Origin: Filimonas effusa | GTDB lineage: Bacteria; Bacteroidota; Bacteroidia; Chitinophagales; Chitinophagaceae | DNA: 64,000 bases | NCBI RefSeq assembly: GCF_004118675.1 | Contig: NZ_SDHZ01000001.1 | Span: 620,001-684,000 of the forward strand | Direction of reading: 5' to 3' | In this document: piece by piece, positions 17,425-26,648 of the stretch | How the letters are laid out: each line of letters starts with the position of its first letter | How positions within the stretch are numbered: position 1 is the stretch's first letter | Translations under genes and position numbers: made by a program | Notes under the pieces: model-generated | The model's input: the letters and a program-made list of their open reading frames with translations, nothing else | What the model was told of the DNA's origin: nothing | Databases searched by the model: none

Positions 17425-18558
17425 ATGGAAGCTAATATGTTGTCAACAAAACCGCACTATCCTGTCCTCGATGCATTGCGCGGAGTCGCCGCCATTACCG
17501 TGCTGGCTTTTCACATTTTTGAAATGCATGCCACCAGCCATCACGATCAGATCATTAATCACGGTTACCTCGCAGTAGATTTCTTCTTCCTGCTCTCGGG
17601 TTATGTGATCGGTTACGCTTACGACGACCGATGGCACCAGATGTCTATCGGCCAGTTCTTCCGCCGCAGGATAGAACGGCTGCAGCCTATGGTGATAATA
17701 GGAATGCTCATAGGCGGTGCTTTATATTATTTCCACGATTCTCCCGCATTCCCAAACATCCATGCAGTTCCCGTCTGGAAAATGTTGCTGGTTATGCTTG
17801 TCGGCTGCACACTGCTCCCGCTGCCCCCGTCTGCCGATATTCGGGGCTGGGGCGAAATGCATCCGCTGAATGGCCCCGGATGGTCGCTATTCTTCGAATA
17901 CATAGCCAACATCCTTTATGGCCTGTTTGCAAGAAAATTATCTAAAAAAATATTGGCAATCGTAGTTGGACTGGCTGCCGCTATGCTCATTCATTATGCC
18001 GTTACAAGCAAAAACGGTGATATGGTAGGCGGCTGGACTTTCAACGAAACGCAGCTGAAAGTTGGCTTCACCAGGATGCTCTTTCCTTTTTTTGGAGGCT
18101 TGCTTTTATGCCGCACCGCAAAGCTCATAAAAGTGAAACACGCTTTCTGGCTATGTAGCCTCTTGTTGCTCGCTATCCTGGCAATGCCACGTATTGGCAG
18201 CAAGCAACAGCTATGGATGAACGGCCTTTATGAATCGCTGGCTATTGTGCTTGTCTTCCCGCTCATCGTTTATCTGGGGGCAAGCGCCGATGCAGCAACA
18301 GGTCGTTTCTCTTCCCGTATCACGAAATTCCTGGGCGATATATCATACCCCTTGTATATCACGCATTATCCTCTTATTTATACTTATGCAGCATGGTGGA
18401 GCAGGCAGCCAAAAGGCACACCGGCAAAGGAAGCATTGCCCGCCGCACTTTTATGCTTCTTCTCTGCGCTCATCATCGCATATGCTTGCCTTAAACTTTA
18501 CGATGAACCGGTAAGGCGTTGGCTGAAACGCAAAGCGTTGAAAACAGTTACCGCTTAA
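17425..18558 (+). CDS. Acyltransferase family 3 membrane protein (OafA/YrhL-like)
   Basis: This 377-residue integral membrane protein has about ten hydrophobic helices. The family signature is complete at the N-terminus: LDALRGVAAITVLAFHIFE, with the conserved Arg and His, and GYLAVDFFFLLSGYVIGYAY. Acyltransferase-3 proteins O-acylate sugars, polysaccharides or other extracytoplasmic acceptors. The acceptor here is unknown. The gene begins 25 bp after the TlpA-like gene and may be co-transcribed with it. The terminator at 18601 ends the unit. Confidence 0.9.
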   Translation: MEANMLSTKPHYPVLDALRGVAAITVLAFHIFEMHATSHHDQIINHGYLAVDFFFLLSGYVIGYAYDDRWHQMSIGQFFRRRIERLQPMVIIGMLIGGALYYFHDSPAFPNIHAVPVWKMLLVMLVGCTLLPLPPSADIRGWGEMHPLNGPGWSLFFEYIANILYGLFARKLSKKILAIVVGLAAAMLIHYAVTSKNGDMVGGWTFNETQLKVGFTRMLFPFFGGLLLCRTAKLIKVKHAFWLCSLLLLAILAMPRIGSKQQLWMNGLYESLAIVLVFPLIVYLGASADAATGRFSSRITKFLGDISYPLYITHYPLIYTYAAWWSRQPKGTPAKEALPAALLCFFSALIIAYACLKLYDEPVRRWLKRKALKTVTA

Positions 18559-18600
18559 AAGGGACTAAAGTATTTTGCATAGCAGTATCCTGAATGCAGT

Positions 18601-18641
18601 TGAACTCCGGTCCGGTAAAAAAGGCCGGAGTTCATTTTATT
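18601..18641 (+). terminator. Intrinsic terminator after acyltransferase gene
   Basis: TGAACTCCGG (18601-18610) pairs perfectly with CCGGAGTTCA (18625-18634) around a 14-nt loop, followed by TTTTATT. Confidence 0.8.
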
Positions 18642-18727
18642 GTCCCTACTGTGTACCGGCATCCCCATAGTGCACAGCTTAACGGGTGGCATAGTTTCTT
18701 TATGTTTCTTACTAAAATGTATTGCTC

Positions 18728-19732
18728 ATGATCAGGAAAGTAGGGGACAGGGAAGATACTCTCATCGGTAAAGTTGTAGTTATCACAGGCGCGTCCAGCG
18801 GGGCAGGCCGTTGTATTGCATTGCAGCTTGCAGAACGGAAAGCGCATCTGGTATTGGCAGCCCGTAATCTGGCGGTTTTAGAGGAATTGGCACTCCTGTG
18901 CCGTGATTTCGGTGCAGAGGTCCTGGTAATAGAAACAGATGTAACTGATTATAACGCAATGCAATCACTGGCGCTGAAAGCCTTTGAATGGAAACAGTGT
19001 ATCGATGTATGGATAAATAACGCCGGTGTACTGGCTGCAGGTTCCTTTGAAGAAATGCCTTGGGAAAGCCATGAAAAAGTGGTACATACCAACCTGTTGG
19101 GGTATATGAGCGCTGCGCATGTTGTCCTCCCTTATTTTAAAAAGCAGAAGGCAGGAATGCTTATCAATAACATCTCTGTCGGAGGGTTTATTCCAGTGCC
19201 TTTCGCAGGTGCTTACACGGCAGCAAAGTTTGCATTGAGAGGCTTTTTTGAGTCGCTGAAAGGCGAGCTGGCAGGCTGGCATGATATTCATATTGTGGAT
19301 CTTTTTGCTGCGTTTCTTGACACACCCGGGATACAGCATGCTGCCAATTACACCGGCAAGGTCCTGAAACCTGCCCCGCCGGTGTCTCATCCCCGCGTAA
19401 TTGCCAGGGCAGTGGAAGCAGCCATTCGTCATCCCCGGATCCCCGCCCGCTATCCCGGTACAGGTGCATTGCTGTTTAAAGTTGCCTACTCAGTTATGCC
19501 TCATTTGCTCACAAGGTTCACAGCCGCAATAATGAAAACCTATTTCGCCAATGCACCGCCCGCAGTCAATACGAATGGAAATCTTTTCGATACGGTCCAC
19601 TTCTCCATGGCAGTTAATGCTGGTGCAGATGCCACCCGGCAAAAGCCAAAACAATGGGTGCGATCGGGTCTTCTTTATACAGGAATAGCCTTAAGCCTGT
19701 ACCTGCTTTTGGGAAAGCGTAAACTGGCATAA
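18728..19732 (+). CDS. Short-chain dehydrogenase/reductase with C-terminal membrane segment
   Basis: This SDR of 334 residues has GKVVVITGASSGAGRCIALQLA near the N-terminus (Ala replaces the usual Ile of GASSGIG), the NNAG strand and the catalytic YTAAK motif. After the classical core (about 250 residues) comes an extension ending in LLYTGIALSLYLLLGKRK, a single hydrophobic helix with a basic tail, so it is probably tethered to the inner membrane. The substrate is unknown. The ATG at 18728 is preferred over a TTG at 18722. A Gfo/Idh/MocA oxidoreductase follows 29 bp later, so the two may form an operon. Confidence 0.88.
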   Translation: MIRKVGDREDTLIGKVVVITGASSGAGRCIALQLAERKAHLVLAARNLAVLEELALLCRDFGAEVLVIETDVTDYNAMQSLALKAFEWKQCIDVWINNAGVLAAGSFEEMPWESHEKVVHTNLLGYMSAAHVVLPYFKKQKAGMLINNISVGGFIPVPFAGAYTAAKFALRGFFESLKGELAGWHDIHIVDLFAAFLDTPGIQHAANYTGKVLKPAPPVSHPRVIARAVEAAIRHPRIPARYPGTGALLFKVAYSVMPHLLTRFTAAIMKTYFANAPPAVNTNGNLFDTVHFSMAVNAGADATRQKPKQWVRSGLLYTGIALSLYLLLGKRKLA

Positions 19733-19761
19733 CCATCACGTTAATCATTAAATCCTGTTCT

Positions 19762-20799
19762 ATGGTAACTGAACAAAAAAAATTGGGTGTTGCAGTAGTG
19801 GGCCTGGGAAAATATTGCCGCGAAGAATTGATGCCGGCATTACAACAAACGCAAAGCTGCTTTCTCGCAGGCATTGTTACCGGCCATGACGATAAAAAAC
19901 AGGAGATCCAACGGCAATACGCGCTTGAAGAAAAAAATTGCTATACCTATGATACCTTTGATGATATAGCTGATAACCCCGGAATAGATATTGTTTATGT
20001 CGCCTTGCCCAATGCCATGCACGCCGAATATGTGATAAGAGCGGCTAAAGCAGGTAAACACGTTATTTGCGAGAAACCACTCGCACGTAATCTCAACGAA
20101 TGTTATAATATGGCCAGCGCTGTTGAAGAAGCCGGCGTGCGCTGCTCCATGGGATATCGCCTTCATTTCGATCCTTATCACCAGGAATTGATGCGCTTGG
20201 GCCAGCAGCAGGTCTTTGGCGCAATAAAGGAGATGACGCTCCTTAATAGTATGAAAATAACGGACCCGGCCGCATGGCGGTTAAATAAAGATCTCGCCGG
20301 CGGAGGCCCCCTCATGAACAATGGTATTTACTGCGTACAGGCTGCAATGTATATCTCAGGACAGTTACCGGTTGCCATATTAGCCGAATATCTGCCCGCA
20401 ACAGATAAAAGGTCGCTTCGCGGGGTAGAAGAAGGTATCCGCTGGCAAATGGATTTCGACTCAGGAATGACAGCAGCCTGCGAAACCGGCTTCTCAAAAA
20501 ACCAAAACCTCATCCAGGTTCAGGCAGAAACCGGTTGGTTTGAACTCGCTCCGGCATTTGAATACAGGGGACTTAAAGGCGCATTCTCCGGAGGCTTAAT
20601 TCACTTCCCTGAAGTCAACCAGCAGGCCAGGCAAATGGATGATTTTGCCGAATGCATTATCTACAACAAACCCAGCCGTGCACCTTTGAATATGGGTATC
20701 CGCGATATGAAGATCGTCGAGGCTATTTATGAATCCGCTGAGTCGGGCAAGCGTATTCAACTAAACCTCTCCGAATATGCTTTCCTGCCTGAGATCTGA
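19762..20799 (+). CDS. Gfo/Idh/MocA family oxidoreductase
   Basis: This 345-residue NAD(P)-dependent oxidoreductase shows the dinucleotide loop VAVVGLGKYC at the N-terminus, the YVALPNAMHAEY strand and the family hallmark CEKPLARNLNE, whose Lys is catalytic. The C-terminal alpha/beta domain begins at about residue 130. Substrates are usually sugars, inositols or sugar acids. It follows an SDR and is convergent with a GH2 hydrolase, so a sugar-linked role is plausible but not shown. No signal peptide is seen, so it should be cytoplasmic. Confidence 0.88.
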   Translation: MVTEQKKLGVAVVGLGKYCREELMPALQQTQSCFLAGIVTGHDDKKQEIQRQYALEEKNCYTYDTFDDIADNPGIDIVYVALPNAMHAEYVIRAAKAGKHVICEKPLARNLNECYNMASAVEEAGVRCSMGYRLHFDPYHQELMRLGQQQVFGAIKEMTLLNSMKITDPAAWRLNKDLAGGGPLMNNGIYCVQAAMYISGQLPVAILAEYLPATDKRSLRGVEEGIRWQMDFDSGMTAACETGFSKNQNLIQVQAETGWFELAPAFEYRGLKGAFSGGLIHFPEVNQQARQMDDFAECIIYNKPSRAPLNMGIRDMKIVEAIYESAESGKRIQLNLSEYAFLPEI

Positions 20800-20819
20800 T
20801 AGTAGCAGATCAATCTGCT

Positions 20820-23627
20820 TCAAAGCTTCCTCTCAGGTAAACCCCCGTTATATTCAAATACAGGATCGAAATCTGCCGATTGCATATACGACAATATCGA
20901 TCGGTATAGCTGGTTAGCCGCTGCATACTGTAATAATTTAGGCAGCTCTGCCATACATACCAGCAATTTGCCGCCGCCTGCACGGAACTCGAAAATAAGC
21001 CCCAGCTTATGATTGCGCTGTAAATTATCTATCACCTGAACCAATGGTTTAAAAGAAGATGGCGTTTGATCTAATATCAGCGGGCGACTTCCTTTTACAA
21101 TGGAAAACCATTGCCAGTTAGTATGAAAATCAGTTGGAAACAACTTGAATAAAGGGTGCTCCGGGTTCATCAATAATCCCAGCGTACCCGGCGATACCGG
21201 TTTCCTGGAAGATTCACTGATGCTTTTGAACATTTCCCAGTTCCAGAACTCAGGTGGAAACAGTCCGGGCAGGCTGTTGTCCTTTACATCCGCTGCTTCC
21301 GGGAATAGCAATACCTTCCCGCCCTTTGCCAGTAACGCTTTCGCTTTATCGTCATACTTCGATGTTACTAGTATGTCACCCGCCTTAACGGCTTCCTGTA
21401 CCTCTGGATACACCCATATAGGATAACTGTTGGTGTATCCGTGATCCTTCATGAATAGGTTCAGTTGTAATCTTGTAGCCGTTGCTATTTTTTCAAATGG
21501 AATAGTAATAACCCCGGCTGTGGTAAGTCCTCCTTTGGGCAGGCTGGCCGGTTGTAATACACCCTGGGCAATCACATCCGCACCCTGCCTCATCTCCCAG
21601 TTTACAGGTCCGGGAAAGTGTTTATTACTGTAATTGGCTACGCGCACCTTCGCATGAAACTGTTCGCCGTTGGTCCATACATATTTGGGAAATTCCGCCA
21701 GCAATGTCACATCATTGCATGATTGCAGCCACTCCTTTGAACTGATGACGTTTTTGCTATCCATGAATGCGTCCAGGATGCCTACCAATGCAGTTCCTTG
21801 TCCCGGGAAGTCCTGCAGATCAAGTAATTGAAATCCTCCAAATCCTTCCGTCCGTAATGCCGCTTCCATTTCCGCTTTGTAACAAAGGGCCGCCCAGGCG
21901 CCGGACGCCTTCTGAAAGTCTCCTGCCTGCGCTATCATACCGGCCTTTTGTAGTCTGTTGCGGAAAATCTCGAGATTCCACGGCTTTAATACACCTGTAT
22001 ATTTCGTGACTTCACTGTAATCGGGATATACCTGGTATTGTCCTGTCTCATGGCTGATAATAGGTACTTTTAACTGCGATACCGCGTATCGAAAGTTGAG
22101 CATGGTCGATGGCTGCCTGGTATTTAGTAACCCGCCTTCCCTCGAATCCGGGAAAGCATGTGTAAGCCTGGTATGTGTTAGTATGGTATCTCCGGCCGAA
22201 GGCGTACGTGCTCCTACAAAAAAGTCGGAACCAACGGAAGGCGGGTAATACCCGATATTCACATTCGATCCCAGTGTATACAAAGGCCGGCTATCGTATT
22301 GTTTCAAGGCTGCTATATTGCGCTCCGCTCGTTTATGACCACCCCATATTTCATTCCCATGCGAGAATAGCACAAAAGAAGCATGATTGGCGTAATATTT
22401 CAGCATCCCCCTGCCTTCCTGTTTCAGCTTTTCTGCAACAGTATCACTGTCCAGCCCACCCCAGAACGGCAGCTCCACCTGGAGATACATCCCGGTACGG
22501 TCTGCTGCAGTAAAAGCAGCTTCCGGTGGACAATAGGAATGAAAACGATAGTGGTTGATGCCATATGATTTAGCGATATTGAACACGCGCAGCCAGCCTT
22601 CAACATCCATAGGAGGATGACCGGTAAGCGGAAATACACATGCATCATGTTTACCCCGGAGAAAACAGGTATTCCCATTAATGTTGAATTGGGTGCCCCT
22701 GGCTTCAAACCGGCGCATGCCAAAGCTGGCAGACAAGGCATCTTCCGTTTTACCGGTTTTAACGATGGCTGTCAACTCATATAACGGTTGCCGGTATTCA
22801 TCCCATAAACTGCAGTCTTCCGCCAGCGAATGATTGATGACAATCACTGAATCCTGGGTTGTCAGCGGAATATATACGGGCAGCAATTGCCTGATAGTAT
22901 CATGCTCCTGTTTTTTAATTAGCAGCTTTACCATTGCCTGTTGCTTGCTGCCGGTGTTTGCCAGCCGCATCCTTATTTGTACGCTTTGTTTGGCTATATC
23001 GGGGTATACCTGCAGGTCTTTAATATATTGCTGCGCAGAAGCTTCCAGGAACAGCTGGCCTATAATGCCGTTCCAGTTGGTCTGTGTATCGTCGGAGTAA
23101 ATATGCACATTGCCATAAGGAGTTAATTTCAGGCTGTTGTCAACTCTTATCGTTATAAAGTGCTCGCCCGGGGTAAGCTGGCTGCTGATATCAAACTCCT
23201 GCGGCGATTGTAACAAACACGAACTGCCTGCGGCTTTCCCGTCAATCCACACCATTGTGCTTTTGGTGCGCTCCAATAACAACCTGCTGTGTTTTTGGCG
23301 GAATGATTTGGGTATGATAACTTTTTTGCGATACCAGGCGGCACCCTCATAAAGGTATAAACGGTTAAGATGCATGGTGCTGGTATCCTTATTCAGCCTG
23401 CCCTTATGGCCTTCATCCATGGTGCCCGGCAACGATATCCGGTCAGGCAGGTCTTTTAAAAACCATCGCTCCTGTATGCCTTTATTGGCAGCGTCAATGG
23501 CAAACTGCCATTCTCCTTTCAGGTCTATTCGCTGGCGATAATCACTGGCAGCAGCACTGGCAAAAGGCTCCTGCGCACAAACTGAAAAGCTGGTAAGAAC
23601 AAGCAACGCAAAACTGAGGTATTTCAT
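20820..23627 (-). CDS. Glycoside hydrolase family 2 protein (secreted)
   Basis: This 935-residue enzyme has a signal peptide ending near SVCAQ. A jelly-roll sugar-binding domain (about 35-215), an immunoglobulin-like domain and a TIM barrel follow. The acid/base is predicted at Glu426 in SHGNEIWGG and the nucleophile at Glu527 in ISHETGQYQ. Another 350 residues of beta-rich sequence follow the barrel. GH2 includes beta-galactosidases, beta-mannosidases and beta-glucuronidases, and I cannot choose between them. The gene is alone on its strand and converges with the Gfo/Idh/MocA gene, with 20 bp between stops. Confidence 0.88.
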   Translation of the reverse strand: MKYLSFALLVLTSFSVCAQEPFASAAASDYRQRIDLKGEWQFAIDAANKGIQERWFLKDLPDRISLPGTMDEGHKGRLNKDTSTMHLNRLYLYEGAAWYRKKVIIPKSFRQKHSRLLLERTKSTMVWIDGKAAGSSCLLQSPQEFDISSQLTPGEHFITIRVDNSLKLTPYGNVHIYSDDTQTNWNGIIGQLFLEASAQQYIKDLQVYPDIAKQSVQIRMRLANTGSKQQAMVKLLIKKQEHDTIRQLLPVYIPLTTQDSVIVINHSLAEDCSLWDEYRQPLYELTAIVKTGKTEDALSASFGMRRFEARGTQFNINGNTCFLRGKHDACVFPLTGHPPMDVEGWLRVFNIAKSYGINHYRFHSYCPPEAAFTAADRTGMYLQVELPFWGGLDSDTVAEKLKQEGRGMLKYYANHASFVLFSHGNEIWGGHKRAERNIAALKQYDSRPLYTLGSNVNIGYYPPSVGSDFFVGARTPSAGDTILTHTRLTHAFPDSREGGLLNTRQPSTMLNFRYAVSQLKVPIISHETGQYQVYPDYSEVTKYTGVLKPWNLEIFRNRLQKAGMIAQAGDFQKASGAWAALCYKAEMEAALRTEGFGGFQLLDLQDFPGQGTALVGILDAFMDSKNVISSKEWLQSCNDVTLLAEFPKYVWTNGEQFHAKVRVANYSNKHFPGPVNWEMRQGADVIAQGVLQPASLPKGGLTTAGVITIPFEKIATATRLQLNLFMKDHGYTNSYPIWVYPEVQEAVKAGDILVTSKYDDKAKALLAKGGKVLLFPEAADVKDNSLPGLFPPEFWNWEMFKSISESSRKPVSPGTLGLLMNPEHPLFKLFPTDFHTNWQWFSIVKGSRPLILDQTPSSFKPLVQVIDNLQRNHKLGLIFEFRAGGGKLLVCMAELPKLLQYAAANQLYRSILSYMQSADFDPVFEYNGGLPERKL

Positions 23628-23812
23628 AATGCTGAAAGTTAACGTAAACCTGCCGCCGTAGTACCCCCTGTATTAAACGGCCTAAAAAAATACCATAAAC
23701 TGCTAAAAGAGTATGATGTTCAATTCAACCGCATTTATGTTCAGTACACCCTGATTCTCTCTGTAGATCATAGGATTGTATCGCATTTTTGACCTGTTAA
23801 AAACAAGCAACT

Positions 23813-24187
23813 ATGCGTTATATGATCTCCGCTTTTATCCTTGCACTGCTCTGTTCATTGGCAGCTTTCGCCAGGCCCGATAATGATCCAATCCTGGGAA
23901 AATGGACAAATGCCTCGGGTAACCGTGTCATCGAATTTGTGAAAAACGGAGATGGCTTCGATGCCATTATCCGTAAAGCCGAAGATAGCTCCCTCATCGG
24001 TAAAAAGCAAATCTCTGGCTTGCATAAAAAGAACAGTACAACATACTCCGATGGTACGCTCTACCTGGTTAACCAGGGTAAAACAGCAGCATGTTCTGTC
24101 GTAATGAGTAGTCCCGATCTTATTCAACTAACAGGTAAAATGGGGCTTTTTGCAAAATCACAGCAATGGAAAAGACTGAAAAGCTGA
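23813..24187 (+). CDS. Small exported DUF2147-like protein
   Basis: This 124-residue protein has a signal peptide (cleavage near AAFARP), then a single beta-rich domain with the opening GKWTNASGNRVIEFVKNG, characteristic of DUF2147 or closely related lipocalin-like folds. It is shorter than many DUF2147 proteins. The function of the family is unknown; it is periplasmic or surface-exposed. It lies 16 bp upstream of the TolC-like gene and may be the first gene of the efflux operon. Confidence 0.7.
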   Translation: MRYMISAFILALLCSLAAFARPDNDPILGKWTNASGNRVIEFVKNGDGFDAIIRKAEDSSLIGKKQISGLHKKNSTTYSDGTLYLVNQGKTAACSVVMSSPDLIQLTGKMGLFAKSQQWKRLKS

Positions 24188-24203
24188 ACTGAAACAATAT
24201 CGG

Positions 24204-25538
24204 ATGAATAAATATCTCTTGGCAATAAGCTTGCTGCTGCTGGGGCCTGTAGCAAAAGCACAAATTCACTTTAGCGCTCTGACCGATGTAATGGCTTATG
24301 CCGATAAGCATGCCGTAACGATCAGGACTTCGGAGATGGATCAGCAAATTGCACGATCCAAGCAAAAAGAAGCCAGTGCTTTTCTTTATCCTGCACTCAA
24401 TGCCAACGCGGGGTTTAACGACAATCTTACGTTGCAGCCTACACTTGTTCCGGAACAGTTGTTTAATCCCGCAGCGCCCGATGGCAGCTTTAAGGAAATG
24501 ACATTTGGTAAACAATACCTTTATTCAACAGGCTTACAGGCACAATGGAACCTCGTCGATTTTCAGAAGCTTTTTGCCCGCAAAACAGCTTCCATACAAT
24601 ATGCTGCCGGCCTCGCTAATACTGCCAGGGTTCGCTTCAATACATACAATCAGCTGGCGTCTACCTATTATGCTATTTTGCTTACGCGTTATTCCCTCGG
24701 ATTGTATGAACGGAACCTGGCTGCTACAAAAGAAATGCTGCTGGGCGCAGAAGATAAATATGCAAGAGGTGTGATTAGTGAAGCCGATCGTAACCTGGTG
24801 GCGATAGAGCACCTGCAGAACGAGAAAAATGTCAACGGCAGCAGGCAGGACCTGGAATTGCTGGTGAAACAGTTGCAGGGGCAACTGAATACCAGCGACA
24901 CTATAAGTACAGATGCAGATACGCTTCAGGCGCCTATACTTCAGGCCCCCGGCCAAATCGCACAATGGCCCATCCATCCTGATGTTCGCTGGCAACAGTT
25001 GGAAGTTGAGTTGGCAAAATCGGCATTGAACGAAACAAGGTCGTTGAACTATCCTTCCCTGGGTATAACTTATCAGTATAATCATAATTGGGCAACCAAT
25101 TCATTCATGGACTTTTCATCGGCGAACCATCTGCCGCAGCAATATATTGGCCTGCGTTTAAATGTTCCTCTTTTTACTGGCTTCTCAACAAAGCAGAAAA
25201 TAGTGCAGTCCGGCCTGCTGCTACAACAACAGCAGTTACAGTTGCAGGCGTTGCAGCATTCTAAGGCAAAAGAAGATGAGATCCTCGTGCTGCAATATGA
25301 ACAGGCGCAGATGCAATGGAAAAAGGATAAGGATATTCTGGAGCTTCAGGAAAAGAACGACTATCATATTGCCAGGCAATACCAGGAGGGTATCATCAGC
25401 ATAGACACCCGGATGGACAAATACCGCAACCTGCTGGCGGCACAAAATACTTATTTGCAAAGCTTATCCAACCTTACACTTGCACAGTACAAAATTTACA
25501 TCAGACAGATAAATGATCCTTCCAATGAAAAAAAATAG
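24204..25538 (+). CDS. TolC family outer-membrane efflux protein
   Basis: This 444-residue protein has a signal peptide ending near VAKAQ, long Gln/Ala-rich helices and the repeated helical-hairpin pattern of TolC-type channels. Conserved segments include YSTGLQAQWNLVDF, the Asn/Leu-rich turns, and GLRLNVPLFTGFSTKQKI late in the second repeat. It forms the outer-membrane duct of the export system encoded by the next three genes. Its stop codon lies 14 bp inside the adaptor gene, showing translational coupling. Confidence 0.9.
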   Translation: MNKYLLAISLLLLGPVAKAQIHFSALTDVMAYADKHAVTIRTSEMDQQIARSKQKEASAFLYPALNANAGFNDNLTLQPTLVPEQLFNPAAPDGSFKEMTFGKQYLYSTGLQAQWNLVDFQKLFARKTASIQYAAGLANTARVRFNTYNQLASTYYAILLTRYSLGLYERNLAATKEMLLGAEDKYARGVISEADRNLVAIEHLQNEKNVNGSRQDLELLVKQLQGQLNTSDTISTDADTLQAPILQAPGQIAQWPIHPDVRWQQLEVELAKSALNETRSLNYPSLGITYQYNHNWATNSFMDFSSANHLPQQYIGLRLNVPLFTGFSTKQKIVQSGLLLQQQQLQLQALQHSKAKEDEILVLQYEQAQMQWKKDKDILELQEKNDYHIARQYQEGIISIDTRMDKYRNLLAAQNTYLQSLSNLTLAQYKIYIRQINDPSNEKK

Positions 25539-26643
25539 CCTTTTCAGTTTTATGCGTTCGGGCTTAGTACTGCTGTTGTTATGGGGTATGTTACTTCAGG
25601 TCACTTCTTGTAAAAATGTGGAAACGGTATCTCCGGTACGTAAAGACCTGGAACTGGCTGTCTTTGCCAACGGATTTGTTGAACGGGATGAAGAATATAC
25701 CGTTTCTGCCAATGCCGCTGGCGTTCTCCATGGTCTTGTGGTCGGAGAAGGTGATTCGGTAAATACAGCGACGATACTGGCCACTGTTGATGATGACGCG
25801 CAATTGAGCGAATTAAAGCAATCTCAGCTGATTTATGAAGATGCCAGGAAGAATGCAGGAAATAATTCAACGCAACTGGCTCAGCTGCAACAACAGTTGG
25901 CACAGGCTACCGCTCAGCTGGGATTAGACGAAGCAAATTACCTGCGTTACAAAGATCTTAATGCAACCAGCTCTGTATCCCGCCTCGACTTCGATAAAGT
26001 AGAACTGCAATACAGGAACTCATTGCATAATCTCGAAATAGTACAGCAGAAGTACGATGAAACAAAAGCTGCTCTTCGCCTGAACGCTAACACCAGCTTG
26101 TATCAGCTGAATACCCGTAAGGCTGTATTGAACGATTACCGCATCAAAGCCGGTAATGCCGGCACTGTCATCAGTATCTATAAAAGAAATGGTGAAATGC
26201 TGCGCTCCGGTGATGCGGTTGCTAAAATTGGCAGCGGCGGTTATCTGCTCAAACTTTATGTTTCAGAAGATGATATCGTAAAAGTACGGCTGCAGCAACA
26301 GGTGGCCGTTCATCTTAATACTTACCCCGATAGTGCCTTTACTGCCGCCGTAACAAAGATTTATCCCGGGTTCGATAACAGCCAGCAGTCTTATATCGTG
26401 GAGGCCCGCTTTAAATCGTTACCGGAACAATTGTTCTCCGGCACCCAACTGCAGGCAAATATCAAAGTGGAGAAGAGAACGAATGTACTGGTGGTGCCTT
26501 CCCGCTATTTGCTGAAAAATAGTACGGTTCAACTAAAAGACGGTACATCCAAAGCCGTTACCACAGGTGCAAAAGACGATCAGTGGACCGAGATCATAAC
26601 AGGTTTGTCCGAAGCTGATCTTATTAGGATGCCCCAAAATTAA
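25525..26643 (+). CDS. HlyD/MacA-type periplasmic adaptor lipoprotein
   Basis: This membrane-fusion protein of 372 residues has a lipoprotein signal (LLQVTSCKN, lipidation Cys near residue 29). A lipoyl/barrel-sandwich half-motif around NAAGVLHGLVVGEGDSV, a Gln-rich coiled-coil hairpin (about 95-175) and the returning barrel YRIKAGNAGTVISIYKRNGE follow. It links the inner-membrane ABC permease to the TolC channel. An alternative ATG lies at 25513; 25525 gives the better signal sequence. It overlaps the TolC gene by 14 bp and is 5 bp from the permease. Confidence 0.9.
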   Translation: MKKNSLFSFMRSGLVLLLLWGMLLQVTSCKNVETVSPVRKDLELAVFANGFVERDEEYTVSANAAGVLHGLVVGEGDSVNTATILATVDDDAQLSELKQSQLIYEDARKNAGNNSTQLAQLQQQLAQATAQLGLDEANYLRYKDLNATSSVSRLDFDKVELQYRNSLHNLEIVQQKYDETKAALRLNANTSLYQLNTRKAVLNDYRIKAGNAGTVISIYKRNGEMLRSGDAVAKIGSGGYLLKLYVSEDDIVKVRLQQQVAVHLNTYPDSAFTAAVTKIYPGFDNSQQSYIVEARFKSLPEQLFSGTQLQANIKVEKRTNVLVVPSRYLLKNSTVQLKDGTSKAVTTGAKDDQWTEIITGLSEADLIRMPQN

Positions 26644-26648
26644 AATAC